From an uncultured Bacillota bacterium (lineage in GTDB: Bacteria > Bacillota > Clostridia > Peptostreptococcales > Anaerovoracaceae): a stretch of 16,658 nucleotides of DNA. Position numbers and translations under genes: made by a program. The notes beneath the pieces were generated by a model that saw nothing but the letters and a program-made list of their open reading frames with translations, did not search any database and had not been told where the DNA came from. The stretch's first letter is position 1; each line of letters starts with the position of its first letter. Location: the NCBI GenBank assembly GCA_902465215.1, contig CABQMM010000003.1:1-16658 (forward strand). The letters are read 5' to 3'. This document shows, in pieces, positions 5,897 to 12,885 of this stretch.

Positions 5897-6883
5897 ATGA
5901 AAATTTTGAGAATTGGGATTGATGTAAAAAATGCAAAATATGCGCAGGATTTAATGAGAGGGCTGGCGAAGCAGTCGAGTGGGCTGGATATCGGGATCCT
6001 GACGCGAAACCGCTATTATCCCTATGTGGACACGCAGGAATTCGAGCAATATGATGTCGTGCTTACGGACCGCGAGTCCGTGCGGGAATATCGTCCGAAG
6101 TATCTGCTGCTTGAGGGAAAATTTAAGGCGGATTGCAGAGAAGAGTTTAGGGAAAATGACAGAATTTTTAGCAAATATTCTCCTACTTCACAGCTTTTTA
6201 AGCGGGTCATAGAAATTTTCGAAGAAAACAATGGTGTATGTTTTCAGAAGAAAAGAGACACGGAAATGAGAGTGTGGCGTTTTCGTGCAGGCACAGGAGG
6301 CAGCGGCGTCAGCGCCGCTGCGCTGACTGCCGGAAGGCTGCTTGCGTGCATGCGCGAGGAGAAGGTTCTTTATATCAATGCAGGCGGCTCCGGAAGCTGG
6401 AAATGGTACATAAGCGAGACAGAAAAACCGCTGCGTCCGCCGTCGGAACTGGCTCATCTGATTCGAAACGAGACGATATTCAGCATGGAAAGCTACATAC
6501 GAAAAGACCGATACGGCTTGCACATCCTGGAATATCATGGCGAATTGGAAACACTTCTGACCTACCTTGCGGAAAACCGTCTGTACGACACAGCGGTTGT
6601 GGACTTTCCCGAGGGTGAGTGTGGATTTTTATTTAATAAGACATTTTTCGTAACTAACGAAAAAGATAAGCGAAGGCGGTTTTGCGAGAACTCAGCACAG
6701 CAGGCAGGAGAAAACGACGGCGAATGCTATCTGCTTCGAAATCGCAGCTATTGCAGCCTGACCGAGGGCAGCAGCATTCATATTATCGAGGATCCGGAGA
6801 GCTTCACGGTAAGGGAAAGCGGCATTGAAATTGCTTTGGATAAGGCCTTTGCAAGGGGGATTGAGAAGGTGACGGGACTATGA
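5897..6883 (+). CDS. tadZ: TadZ/CpaE-like Tad pilus localisation ATPase homologue
   Basis: The first gene of the pilus operon encodes 328 residues. In the Tad family this slot holds TadZ/CpaE, a ParA/MinD-like protein that positions the secretion machine at the membrane. An N-terminal receiver-like region (about 1-75) is followed by a MinD-like region opening with FRAGTGGSGVSAAALTAGRLLA (129-150). This aligns with a P-loop but lacks the Lys-Thr of a true Walker A, so nucleotide hydrolysis is doubtful. YDTAVVDFPEG later resembles a Walker B strand. The ribosome binding site is AAAGGA at 5877-5882, rather far (14 bases) from the ATG. The stop overlaps the tadA start as ATGA, so the two are translationally coupled. 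The call rests on operon position plus the deviant P-loop. Confidence 0.72.
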   Translation: MKILRIGIDVKNAKYAQDLMRGLAKQSSGLDIGILTRNRYYPYVDTQEFEQYDVVLTDRESVREYRPKYLLLEGKFKADCREEFRENDRIFSKYSPTSQLFKRVIEIFEENNGVCFQKKRDTEMRVWRFRAGTGGSGVSAAALTAGRLLACMREEKVLYINAGGSGSWKWYISETEKPLRPPSELAHLIRNETIFSMESYIRKDRYGLHILEYHGELETLLTYLAENRLYDTAVVDFPEGECGFLFNKTFFVTNEKDKRRRFCENSAQQAGENDGECYLLRNRSYCSLTEGSSIHIIEDPESFTVRESGIEIALDKAFARGIEKVTGL

Positions 6884-8112
6884 GAAAGAAGAGAGATTTA
6901 GCGGAATTTGCGGCGGACAGATGTGAGGCGGCGCGCCGAAGACTGGGAAGTGAAGCGCGGATGGACGACTATGAGGCAATGCGCTGCATTATTGAAACCA
7001 TTTTTGACGATGAGGAAAGCCGCTTCTTTTCCTCGGACGAAATTGATTCCGTCATTCAGAAGATTTTTTATAAAACCAGAAGGAAGCTGGGAATTTTGCA
7101 GCCTTTGGTGGATGATAAGGACATCAGTGAAATCATGGTAAACGGTCCGGGCGATATTTTTATCGAAAAGCAGGGACGCATGGAACGGTGCGGGCTCGCA
7201 TTTGATTCGACGGAAGAACTGGAAGAGGTCATGCGAAGCATCGTCGGAGAGGTACATAGAGAAATCAACGAGAAAAATCCGATTGTCGACGCCAGACTGC
7301 CCGACGGATCGCGTGTAAACGGTGTGTATAAGAATATCGCGCTGAACGGACCGATTTTAACCATCCGAAAGTTCTCGGAAAATTATATGCGGATGGAAGA
7401 CCTTGTACACAACGGAACGCTGTCTGAAAACGGCGCGAAGCTTTTGCGAATGTTAGTCAGATGCGGCTACAACATCTTCGTGAGTGGCGGAACTTCTTCG
7501 GGAAAAACGACATTGCTGAATGCTTTGGCAGAGGCAATTCCGCGCGAAGAGCGCGTGATTGTGGCAGAGGACTCGGCGGAGCTGAAAATGCATTATATCG
7601 CCAATATCGTGCATATGGAGTGCAGGAACAGCAATTCCGCAGGGCAGGGGAAAGTCAGTATGTCGGATTTGATTAAAAGCAGCCTGCGAATGCGGCCGAA
7701 CCGAATTATTGTCGGCGAAGTCCGCGGCGATGAGGTGGTCGATATGCTGCAGGCGATGAATACCGGGCATAACGGAAGCCTGTCGACCGGCCACGCAAAC
7801 TCGGCGGAAGGTATGCTGCGAAGACTTGAAGCACTCTATCTGGCAGCGATGCCAATCAGCACGGAAGCGATTCGTCAGCAGATTGCGGAAGGACTGGATA
7901 TTCTGGTTCACATCGAAAAAGGGGAGGATGGACAGCGGCGGATTATAGAAATTACAGAGCTGCAGGGGTATGCAGACGGTAAATTCAAGCTCAACCGCCT
8001 GATGGCAATTGATAAAAACGGAGTCCTCGGGTTTACGGGAAGCCTGCTCGCCAATACGAAGAAAGCGGAGCAAAAGGGGGAAAACTATGCCGATTTACTA
8101 TACGAAGCTTAA
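6880..8112 (+). CDS. tadA: TadA/CpaF secretion ATPase of the Tad pilus
   Basis: The 410-residue type II/IV secretion ATPase powers pilus extension (and in some Tad systems retraction) as a cytosolic hexamer. In order: an N-terminal helical region (1-75), a CpaF-type N-domain with ISEIMVNGPGDIFIEKQG (82-99), Walker A GGTSSGKTT with Lys209 (203-211), the Asp box AEDSAEL (229-235), Walker B RIIVGEVRGDE (275-285), and the His box STGHANSAE (302-310). All catalytic elements are intact and the length is normal for Gram-positive TadA. It starts inside the tadZ stop (ATGA), and its last 26 bases overlap the start of the TadB gene, which points to tight coupling. Confidence 0.95.
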   Translation: MRKKRDLAEFAADRCEAARRRLGSEARMDDYEAMRCIIETIFDDEESRFFSSDEIDSVIQKIFYKTRRKLGILQPLVDDKDISEIMVNGPGDIFIEKQGRMERCGLAFDSTEELEEVMRSIVGEVHREINEKNPIVDARLPDGSRVNGVYKNIALNGPILTIRKFSENYMRMEDLVHNGTLSENGAKLLRMLVRCGYNIFVSGGTSSGKTTLLNALAEAIPREERVIVAEDSAELKMHYIANIVHMECRNSNSAGQGKVSMSDLIKSSLRMRPNRIIVGEVRGDEVVDMLQAMNTGHNGSLSTGHANSAEGMLRRLEALYLAAMPISTEAIRQQIAEGLDILVHIEKGEDGQRRIIEITELQGYADGKFKLNRLMAIDKNGVLGFTGSLLANTKKAEQKGENYADLLYEA

Positions 8113-8833
8113 GCCGGATTTTCGGGAAAAGACCGTGTTTTTCTCCGCTGCCGCTTTGGCAGGGCTTGCGGTGGGGCTGCTGTTTTATGACAGCTTGGCG
8201 GTGAGTCTGGCGCTTGCAATACTGTTTTGTTTCACGATGCCGAAGTATCGGGAAAACTTAGCGGCAAAGCATAGACAGGAGCTTTTGGTACAGTTTCGGG
8301 ACTTGCTGTATTCGATTTCCGCGTCGGTTTCTTCGGGCAGAAGCATGGCGGCGGCACTGGAAGAGGCAAAGGAGTTCTGCGGTGCGGCTTACGAGGAAAG
8401 CGACTATATCATGCAGGAGCTTGCCTACATGACGAAGCAGATTGCAAACGGCAACGAGACCGATACGGCGGTGCTTCGGGATTTTGCATCGCGAAGCGGG
8501 ATTTCAGACATCGAGGACTTCGCGGGTGTATACGAAAACTGCAAAGGCAGCGGCGGCAACCTCAAGCAGGCGATTCACCGCGCGACGAGCTTAATTGGCG
8601 ATAAGATAGAGCTGGAGAGTGAACTGAAAACGCTTTTGGCGCAAAAACTTTTCGAAGGAAGAATTGTGGGAGCAAGCCCGTTCCTGATTGTGCTGATGAT
8701 TCGGCTGACTGCGCCGGACTACATGGAGCCGATGACGAGCACGAGCCAGGGACGAATGATTACAACCTTTGCGATGGTACTGCTTGCGGTTTCGGTTTGG
8801 ATGACAGAAAGGATACATAACATTGAAATCTAA
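8087..8833 (+). CDS. tadB: TadB-like platform protein (T2SSF domain)
   Basis: This 248-residue inner-membrane platform protein works with TadC beneath the pilus and couples TadA to pilin assembly. Two N-terminal hydrophobic segments (about 18-34 and 38-50) lead to a cytoplasmic T2SSF helical domain (about 70-195, containing FRDLLYSISASVSSGRSMAAAL), and two more membrane helices close the protein. It is shorter than the roughly 300 residues of proteobacterial TadB. The ATG at 8087 is chosen because AAAGGGGGAA lies 6-8 bases upstream; a longer open frame from 8009 would lie deep within tadA. The gene overlaps the end of tadA by 26 bases and the start of tadC by 11. Confidence 0.88.
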   Translation: MPIYYTKLKPDFREKTVFFSAAALAGLAVGLLFYDSLAVSLALAILFCFTMPKYRENLAAKHRQELLVQFRDLLYSISASVSSGRSMAAALEEAKEFCGAAYEESDYIMQELAYMTKQIANGNETDTAVLRDFASRSGISDIEDFAGVYENCKGSGGNLKQAIHRATSLIGDKIELESELKTLLAQKLFEGRIVGASPFLIVLMIRLTAPDYMEPMTSTSQGRMITTFAMVLLAVSVWMTERIHNIEI

Positions 8834-9314
8834 AATTAAAAAAGTGATGGAAAAGAACAAGAATGAGATTATCCTGAGCCTGCCGGGCTTTATCAACCAG
8901 CTGCTGCTTCTAATGAACAGCGGGGCGGTGCTGACAGAGGCTTTCTGCAAAATCGCCGAAGGCTACGGGGGTTTAGACGAGCGCAGACAAAACTATTTTA
9001 CCGTACAGGTGTACAATCTCTATGCGGCGTCTCTGCAAAGCGGGGAAAATGTCATTCAAAGCTTTTACAAGTTCGGGAGAACTTCAAATGTAAAGGAGCT
9101 TGCGCGCGTGGCGGGAATTTTAATGGAAAATCAGAATCGGGGCACGGATTTATGGGATAAGCTTGCCGAGCAGAGCGAGATGCTATGGGAAGAAAGAAAG
9201 CGTGCGGCAATGCGAAAGATTCGCCTGTCCGAAAGCAAAATGAGCTTTCCGCTGGGGATTTTGCTGATTGCGCTGATTGTAATTACGGCAGCACCTGCGA
9301 TGCTTCAAATATAA
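8823..9314 (+). CDS. tadC: TadC-like platform protein (T2SSF domain), short form
   Basis: The second platform protein has only 163 residues, about half the usual TadC. It keeps one T2SSF domain (FINQLLLLMNSGAVLTEAF at about 23-41 through ELAEQS/WEERKRAAMRKI-like helices) and a single clear C-terminal membrane helix (FPLGILLIALIVITAAPAML), while the N-terminal membrane helices of longer TadC proteins are missing. Start choice: a TTG at 8823 has AGAAAGGA (8806-8813) at 9 bases, whereas the first in-frame ATG (8847) has no ribosome binding site. The rare TTG start is therefore the better reading, and it also overlaps the tadB stop. Reduced TadB/TadC pairs are plausible in Gram-positive Tad systems. 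Confidence 0.82.
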   Translation: MKSKIKKVMEKNKNEIILSLPGFINQLLLLMNSGAVLTEAFCKIAEGYGGLDERRQNYFTVQVYNLYAASLQSGENVIQSFYKFGRTSNVKELARVAGILMENQNRGTDLWDKLAEQSEMLWEERKRAAMRKIRLSESKMSFPLGILLIALIVITAAPAMLQI

Positions 9315-9331
9315 ATAGGAGGAAATGGGAG

Positions 9332-9532
9332 ATGTTTTTTAGAAAAAAAAGAAAGCAAAACAAAGAGAAGGTAAAAAAGGAAAGGAAACCGCTGTTTAAC
9401 AAGCAGGGAATGGAGATGGTGCAGGTCGCAATTCTGGTGGCGATTGCCGTAACGCTGGGGCTTATCTTTAAAGAGCAGATTACAGAGTTCGTAAACAATA
9501 CTTTCGGCTCGCTCAGCTCCGCAAAGTTTTAA
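9332..9532 (+). CDS. Flp1-like type IVc major pilin
   Basis: This is a small pilin precursor of 66 residues. A very basic 25-residue leader (FFRKKRKQNKEKVKKERKP) ends in NKQG, followed by the hydrophobic stretch MEMVQVAILVAIAVTLGLIF. The prepilin-peptidase site would be after Gly26. Classical Flp pilins have Glu at +5; here that position is Gln and Glu is at +2, as in the Flp1-like subgroup of Gram-positive bacteria. The mature pilin would be about 40 residues, mostly one helix. AGGAGG at 9317-9322 is 9 bases from the ATG and is the strongest ribosome binding site in the operon, fitting a high-copy subunit. An earlier ATG at 9325 opens only a five-codon frame and is discarded. Confidence 0.82.
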   Translation: MFFRKKRKQNKEKVKKERKPLFNKQGMEMVQVAILVAIAVTLGLIFKEQITEFVNNTFGSLSSAKF

Positions 9533-9546
9533 GGGAGGGAGAAAAA

Positions 9547-9756
9547 ATGAGAATCGTGGAGGCAACGCTGATTATGCCGCTGACAATTCTGATTACAGCC
9601 GCCTTGATTACGCTGATGATGAGCTTTTACATGGAGCTTGGAAAGCAGATAGAGACTCACGATGCAAAGCGCGCAGACTGGAAGAAAGTTTCTGCGGCGC
9701 TGAACGTCAGGGCGTATGACAGGGCAAAGGATGCGTTAAGCGCAGGGGATGCGTAA
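9547..9756 (+). CDS. Small TadE-like pseudopilin
   Basis: This 69-residue protein begins almost directly with the TadE-type signature RIVEATLIMPLTILITAALITLMM, a hydrophobic helix carrying Glu5 in the VE-A-x3-P context used by prepilin-like proteins. It has practically no leader before it. A soluble tail of about 40 charged residues follows. GGGAGGGAG just upstream of the ATG is a strong ribosome binding site. Its place, 14 bases after the pilin and 6 bases before the DUF5702 gene, marks it as a minor pilin or pseudopilin. It could also be a shortened TadE whose missing globular part is supplied by the later 225-residue TadE-like protein. The function is inferred from position and motif. Confidence 0.68.
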   Translation: MRIVEATLIMPLTILITAALITLMMSFYMELGKQIETHDAKRADWKKVSAALNVRAYDRAKDALSAGDA

Positions 9757-9762
9757 ACGGAA

Positions 9763-11046
9763 ATGCAGATAACAATGCGGATGAATAAGAAAGGTTCTTT
9801 TGCGGTTTTGGCGACGATTTTATTTTCATCGATGATGATTTTGACGGCGGCAGCGATTCAAAGCGCGGGACAGGAGGCAATCAGCAGCACTACGGAAAGC
9901 TTCGGACCGCTTTGGGGAAAGAGTATTTTAGCAGAATATGATCGGAATTTAAAGGACAGATATGGTATTTTCGCCTTTTACGGCAGCAAACTTCAGGTTG
10001 AGGAAAAATTGGACTTTTATGCGGCGTATTCCTGTGAAAAGAAAAAATATATCTCCTGCGGAAAGACTGACTGCGAGCTTGAAAAATATGCGCTGAACGA
10101 CAAAGAAAACTTTTTGAAACAGGTGCGGGAAGCGGCACTTGCCGGAACGAAGCCGCGCGCTCTGAAAATGCAGGCAGGCAAGACGAGCGGGAGGACCAAA
10201 ACGAGCGAGGCAGACGATGGCGATGAGGGAAACCGTTACATACGAAATGAGAGAATTTTAAACAGCCTGCCGTCGGAAGGCAAAGGCGGGAGCGTCGGAA
10301 TTCTGTCACTGGCGGACAAGCTGAAAGAAGGCGCTTCGGTGAGCACGGTTGTCAATGCGTCGGCGGAAAATGTCTATATCTTCCGATTTTTTAAGGACTG
10401 CATGAATGAAAGAGAGCTTGGCGAGACCTTTTTTCGCAATGAAGTCGAGTATCTTTTGACGGGAAAGCCCGACGATAAGAAGGCGAAGAAAAAGGTGGGA
10501 AACAGCCTGATTCTTCTTCGGAACAGTCTGAATCTGGCGTATTTATACAGCTGCGAGGAAAAGAGAAACGCCGCACTTGCCGCCGCTGAGCTGATTATGC
10601 CGACGGCGCCGATTCTCACGCAGGCACTCATTTTAGAAGGCTGGGCATACATGGAGGCGAGAAATGATTTGAAGATTCTCTATGCGGGAAAAACCGTGCC
10701 GATTCTGAAAAAGGATGAAAACTGGGCGATATCGCTTGAAAATCTTCTGGCAGCGGAATACGGACTCAGCCCATCGGGCGAGGAACTTCCTGAAGGGCAG
10801 GAATACGAAGAAGAGAAAAACTATCTGCCGCCGAAAAAGATTGAGGGCAAGGACTATGCGGGCTATCTGCGCATTCTCGTCGCTGCCATGCCGCAGGAAA
10901 CGCTGCTTTTGCGAATGATGGACATAATTCAGATTAATATGAAATATCTATATTGTGAGTGGTTTCTTATGGACGACTATTACACAGGGCTTAGATATTC
11001 CATAGAGGTAAACAAGAGAAAACATGAATTTGAGGAAACATATTAA
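9763..11046 (+). CDS. TadG-like protein with DUF5702-type sequence
   Basis: The largest surface component of the operon has 427 residues. A prepilin-like N-terminus (RMNKKGSFAVLATILFSSMMILTAAAIQSAGQ) gives one membrane helix. A long, mostly polar and charged extracytoplasmic region follows (KTSGRTKTSEADDGDEGNRY near 145-165 looks like a flexible linker) with SLNLAYLYSCEEKRNAALAAAELI and other helical blocks. From family knowledge this matches the TadG-like/DUF5702 proteins of clostridial tad loci, thought to be minor pilus or anchoring subunits. No enzymatic motif is seen. Start is uncertain: ATG 9763, 9775 and 9781 are all in frame, none with a strong ribosome binding site, and translation is probably coupled to the preceding gene. 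It ends 23 bases inside the next gene. Confidence 0.72.
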   Translation: MQITMRMNKKGSFAVLATILFSSMMILTAAAIQSAGQEAISSTTESFGPLWGKSILAEYDRNLKDRYGIFAFYGSKLQVEEKLDFYAAYSCEKKKYISCGKTDCELEKYALNDKENFLKQVREAALAGTKPRALKMQAGKTSGRTKTSEADDGDEGNRYIRNERILNSLPSEGKGGSVGILSLADKLKEGASVSTVVNASAENVYIFRFFKDCMNERELGETFFRNEVEYLLTGKPDDKKAKKKVGNSLILLRNSLNLAYLYSCEEKRNAALAAAELIMPTAPILTQALILEGWAYMEARNDLKILYAGKTVPILKKDENWAISLENLLAAEYGLSPSGEELPEGQEYEEEKNYLPPKKIEGKDYAGYLRILVAAMPQETLLLRMMDIIQINMKYLYCEWFLMDDYYTGLRYSIEVNKRKHEFEETY

Positions 11047-11701
11047 GCACATCGGATGCATGGCAAAATGCGGTCTGCGAAGCCGCAGAGGCAGCTATAT
11101 CGTTGAGGTGGCGATGAGTCTTCCGGTTTTTATCCTTTGCATTGTCGCGCTTGCGCTCGTGATTCGGATTATCGCGGTCTGTGAAAACATCGGTTTTGTC
11201 AGTGCGGCGGAGATAAAGGAAATCGACTTAACAGCATACAAGGTTGAAGGGACATATCCGCTTGCCAAAACAATGCTTAAAGAAAGTGTTCTGGCGGAAA
11301 ATCCGAAGTTGACGAATTTCAAAATTACGAAATTCCGTTATCGCTATTCGTCAAAAGACATCGACGATTTAATCGGGGTGCAGAGCGAAGCCGTCTTTAG
11401 GATCGAAAATCCCGTCGGCATTCACGGAAAAATCAGCTTTACGCAGGGAATTTTAACACGTGCCTTTACGGGGACGCTTCAAGATGCGGAGCCTTTGCCC
11501 GAAAGTGAGTTCAAGTGCAATGCAAAGTCGCTGCGAGTCGTGATCTTTCCGAAGTACGGCGAGCGCTATCATGTGAAAAGCTGCTATTATGTAAAGCGCT
11601 ATGATGAGGGCGAGGCGTACAAGCTCGAGATGGAGAAGGACGACGCCGCGGCGAAGGGCTATACGCCGTGCAAGGTGTGCAGGGGAGGTGAAAATGAATA
11701 A
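11024..11701 (+). CDS. TadE-like pilus protein with C-terminal Cys/His (zinc-site-like) module
   Basis: The protein has 225 residues. A basic leader ends at RRG (about 21-23), followed by SYIVEVAMSLPVFILCIVAL, the TadE signature with Glu28 five residues after Gly23 and one membrane helix. A beta-rich extracytoplasmic region of about 100 residues follows. The C-terminus differs from ordinary TadE: YGERYHVKSCYYV (178-190) and KGYTPCKVC (211-219) place His183, Cys187, Cys216 and Cys219 as a likely metal ligand set. The pattern YH-x3-C ... A-x2-GY-x-PC-x2-C resembles the small zinc-binding ends found on various exported proteins and the metal site of Ada-type proteins. The gene overlaps its neighbours on both sides (23 and 8 bases). 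The TadE call is good; the role of the metal-site tail is unknown. Confidence 0.75.
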   Translation: MNLRKHIKHIGCMAKCGLRSRRGSYIVEVAMSLPVFILCIVALALVIRIIAVCENIGFVSAAEIKEIDLTAYKVEGTYPLAKTMLKESVLAENPKLTNFKITKFRYRYSSKDIDDLIGVQSEAVFRIENPVGIHGKISFTQGILTRAFTGTLQDAEPLPESEFKCNAKSLRVVIFPKYGERYHVKSCYYVKRYDEGEAYKLEMEKDDAAAKGYTPCKVCRGGENE

Positions 11702-12221
11702 GGTAAGCATCCGGCTGAAAAACGGAACGGTGGATTACACGCAGAAAACGGAGGTTTTGCTGGCAGGAAGCTGTGACGCTTTCTTTCCGATGTCCATCAT
11801 ACGGGACAAAAAAACGACGAGGGGCATATTTGACACGAGCGGCTTTCGCAAGCTGGCGGATGTGGAGGGCTTAAGTGCCTCACAGGTGTTATCGCTTGCG
11901 GAGGATGTGCTTTTGCTGATTGAAAAATGTGAAGATTATCTCTTTTTCCCGGAAGAGTATATCCTGTCCGCGGAGACGGTCTATATAAATGAAGAAAGTA
12001 AACAACTTAAGATTACTTACATACCGAATGAGCGGAATATGAGTTTTTCCAAATCACTGGCATGTTTTTTCCATCAGCTGAAGAGTGCGACGACGGAAAA
12101 CGGCAGAGTGTACTTAGATACTTTAGGCGCACTTCTTTCCTGCGAAAAGCTTCGCACGGAGCGTGTCATCGGCTTTATCGAAAAGCTGAAACAGGAAATT
12201 TATCTGTGCGGGATTCGGTGA
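11694..12221 (+). CDS. DUF6382-type protein, last gene of the tad operon
   Basis: This soluble 175-residue protein has no signal peptide or membrane helix. The segment FDTSGFRKLADVEGLSASQVLSLAEDVLLLIEKCEDYLFFPEEYILSAETVYIN and the following ITYIPNER resemble DUF6382, a domain often fused to a C-terminal FHA domain in clostridial tad loci. Here the protein stops after the DUF6382-like part and no FHA sequence is seen before the operon terminator. If the FHA part normally reads phospho-threonine signals, this version has lost or never had it. GGGGAGGTG (11682-11690) gives a strong ribosome binding site 3-4 bases before ATG, and the gene overlaps the TadE-like stop. The domain call is by memory of its motif and should be treated as moderate. 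Confidence 0.6.
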   Translation: MNKVSIRLKNGTVDYTQKTEVLLAGSCDAFFPMSIIRDKKTTRGIFDTSGFRKLADVEGLSASQVLSLAEDVLLLIEKCEDYLFFPEEYILSAETVYINEESKQLKITYIPNERNMSFSKSLACFFHQLKSATTENGRVYLDTLGALLSCEKLRTERVIGFIEKLKQEIYLCGIR

Positions 12222-12242
12222 AAAACAGTTAATTTTGCGAGG

Positions 12243-12264
12243 GGCGGCAGTCTGCCGCCTTTTT
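12243..12264 (+). terminator. Terminator of the tad operon
   Basis: GGCGGCA (12243-12249) and TGCCGCC (12253-12259) form a perfect 7-bp GC-rich stem with the loop GTC, followed by five T residues. It begins 21 bases after the last tad stop codon and is a canonical intrinsic terminator. Confidence 0.92.
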
Positions 12265-12323
12265 GCGTGGCATATTTTTCGGCTCGGATAATAAAATGTA
12301 CTAAAGAATTTGGAGGTAGGGAT

Positions 12324-12824
12324 ATGACGGGCAGCGGAATGAGAAGAAAAGTGCGCAAAAGAAAGAGCAAATCAGAAAATTCGAGGGTGAAAATGTCGGT
12401 TTTTCTTGGTATAATATTGTTGGCGGTTTTGCTCGGATTTTTGACGGCGCGATTTGTAATCGGACCGATTATCGGTTATAATGCTGATGAGAGTCCGGTG
12501 CAGCTGAACGGTGCAGACAAGGCGGCGGAGTCGGAGAAGGAGACAGAGGATTCGAAAGCTTCGAAGGTCGAAAAGACTGCGAATACGGAAGCCGAGTCCG
12601 AGAAAGGCTATGCGCTGCAGTTCGGTGCATTTTCGACCAAAGACTCTGCGCAGGAACTTTCTGATGCGCTGGAGTCGAAGGGAATCAAGACCAAAATTGT
12701 GGAAGCGGACAATGTGTTTAAGGTCATAAGTCCGGTTCTTGAGGATAAAGAAGAAGCGCTGAAAGCGCTCAGTGAGAGCAAAGAAAAAGAAGTCGAGGAT
12801 GTTTTCATTACATCCGTTTCATAA
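12324..12824 (+). CDS. SPOR-domain single-pass membrane protein
   Basis: The protein has 166 residues. A very basic cytoplasmic N-terminus (RRKVRKRKSKSENSRVK) is followed by one transmembrane helix (about 24-46), a low-complexity acidic/Lys/Ser linker (55-93), and a C-terminal SPOR fold (about 95-165: YALQFGAFSTKDSAQELSDAL followed by IKTKIVEADNVFKVIS). SPOR domains bind peptidoglycan lacking stem peptides and bring proteins to division septa or to the engulfing septum in spore formers. With no enzyme domain, this protein is more likely a septal or sporulation factor than a hydrolase. GGAGGT at 12312-12317 is 6 bases ahead of the ATG. The candidate promoter in the 59-base gap after the tad terminator is weak (GATAAT at 12287-12292 with a poor TTGCGT 18 bases earlier). 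Confidence 0.85.
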   Translation: MTGSGMRRKVRKRKSKSENSRVKMSVFLGIILLAVLLGFLTARFVIGPIIGYNADESPVQLNGADKAAESEKETEDSKASKVEKTANTEAESEKGYALQFGAFSTKDSAQELSDALESKGIKTKIVEADNVFKVISPVLEDKEEALKALSESKEKEVEDVFITSVS

Positions 12825-12885
12825 GGTTCAGGCAGCCTGAAACTATAAATATAGCAGAGAAAAAGCAATAAAGGAGAAACACAAG

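Noticed and set aside
5887..5922. Short leader peptide (11 codons from ATG 5887) ahead of the TadZ-like gene
   Set aside because: The ATG is closer to AAAGGA than the tadZ start, but the frame is very short, overlaps tadZ and shows no regulatory codon pattern. It is too weak to call.
12263..12292. Promoter for the SPOR gene (TTGCGT-N18-GATAAT)
   Set aside because: The -35 box matches only three of six positions and overlaps the tad terminator T-run. It is mentioned with the gene but not called as a feature.
12827..12842. Hairpin after the SPOR gene (TTCAGG/CCTGAA) as terminator
   Set aside because: The stem is only 6 bp and no T-run follows, so read-through into rarA is more likely.
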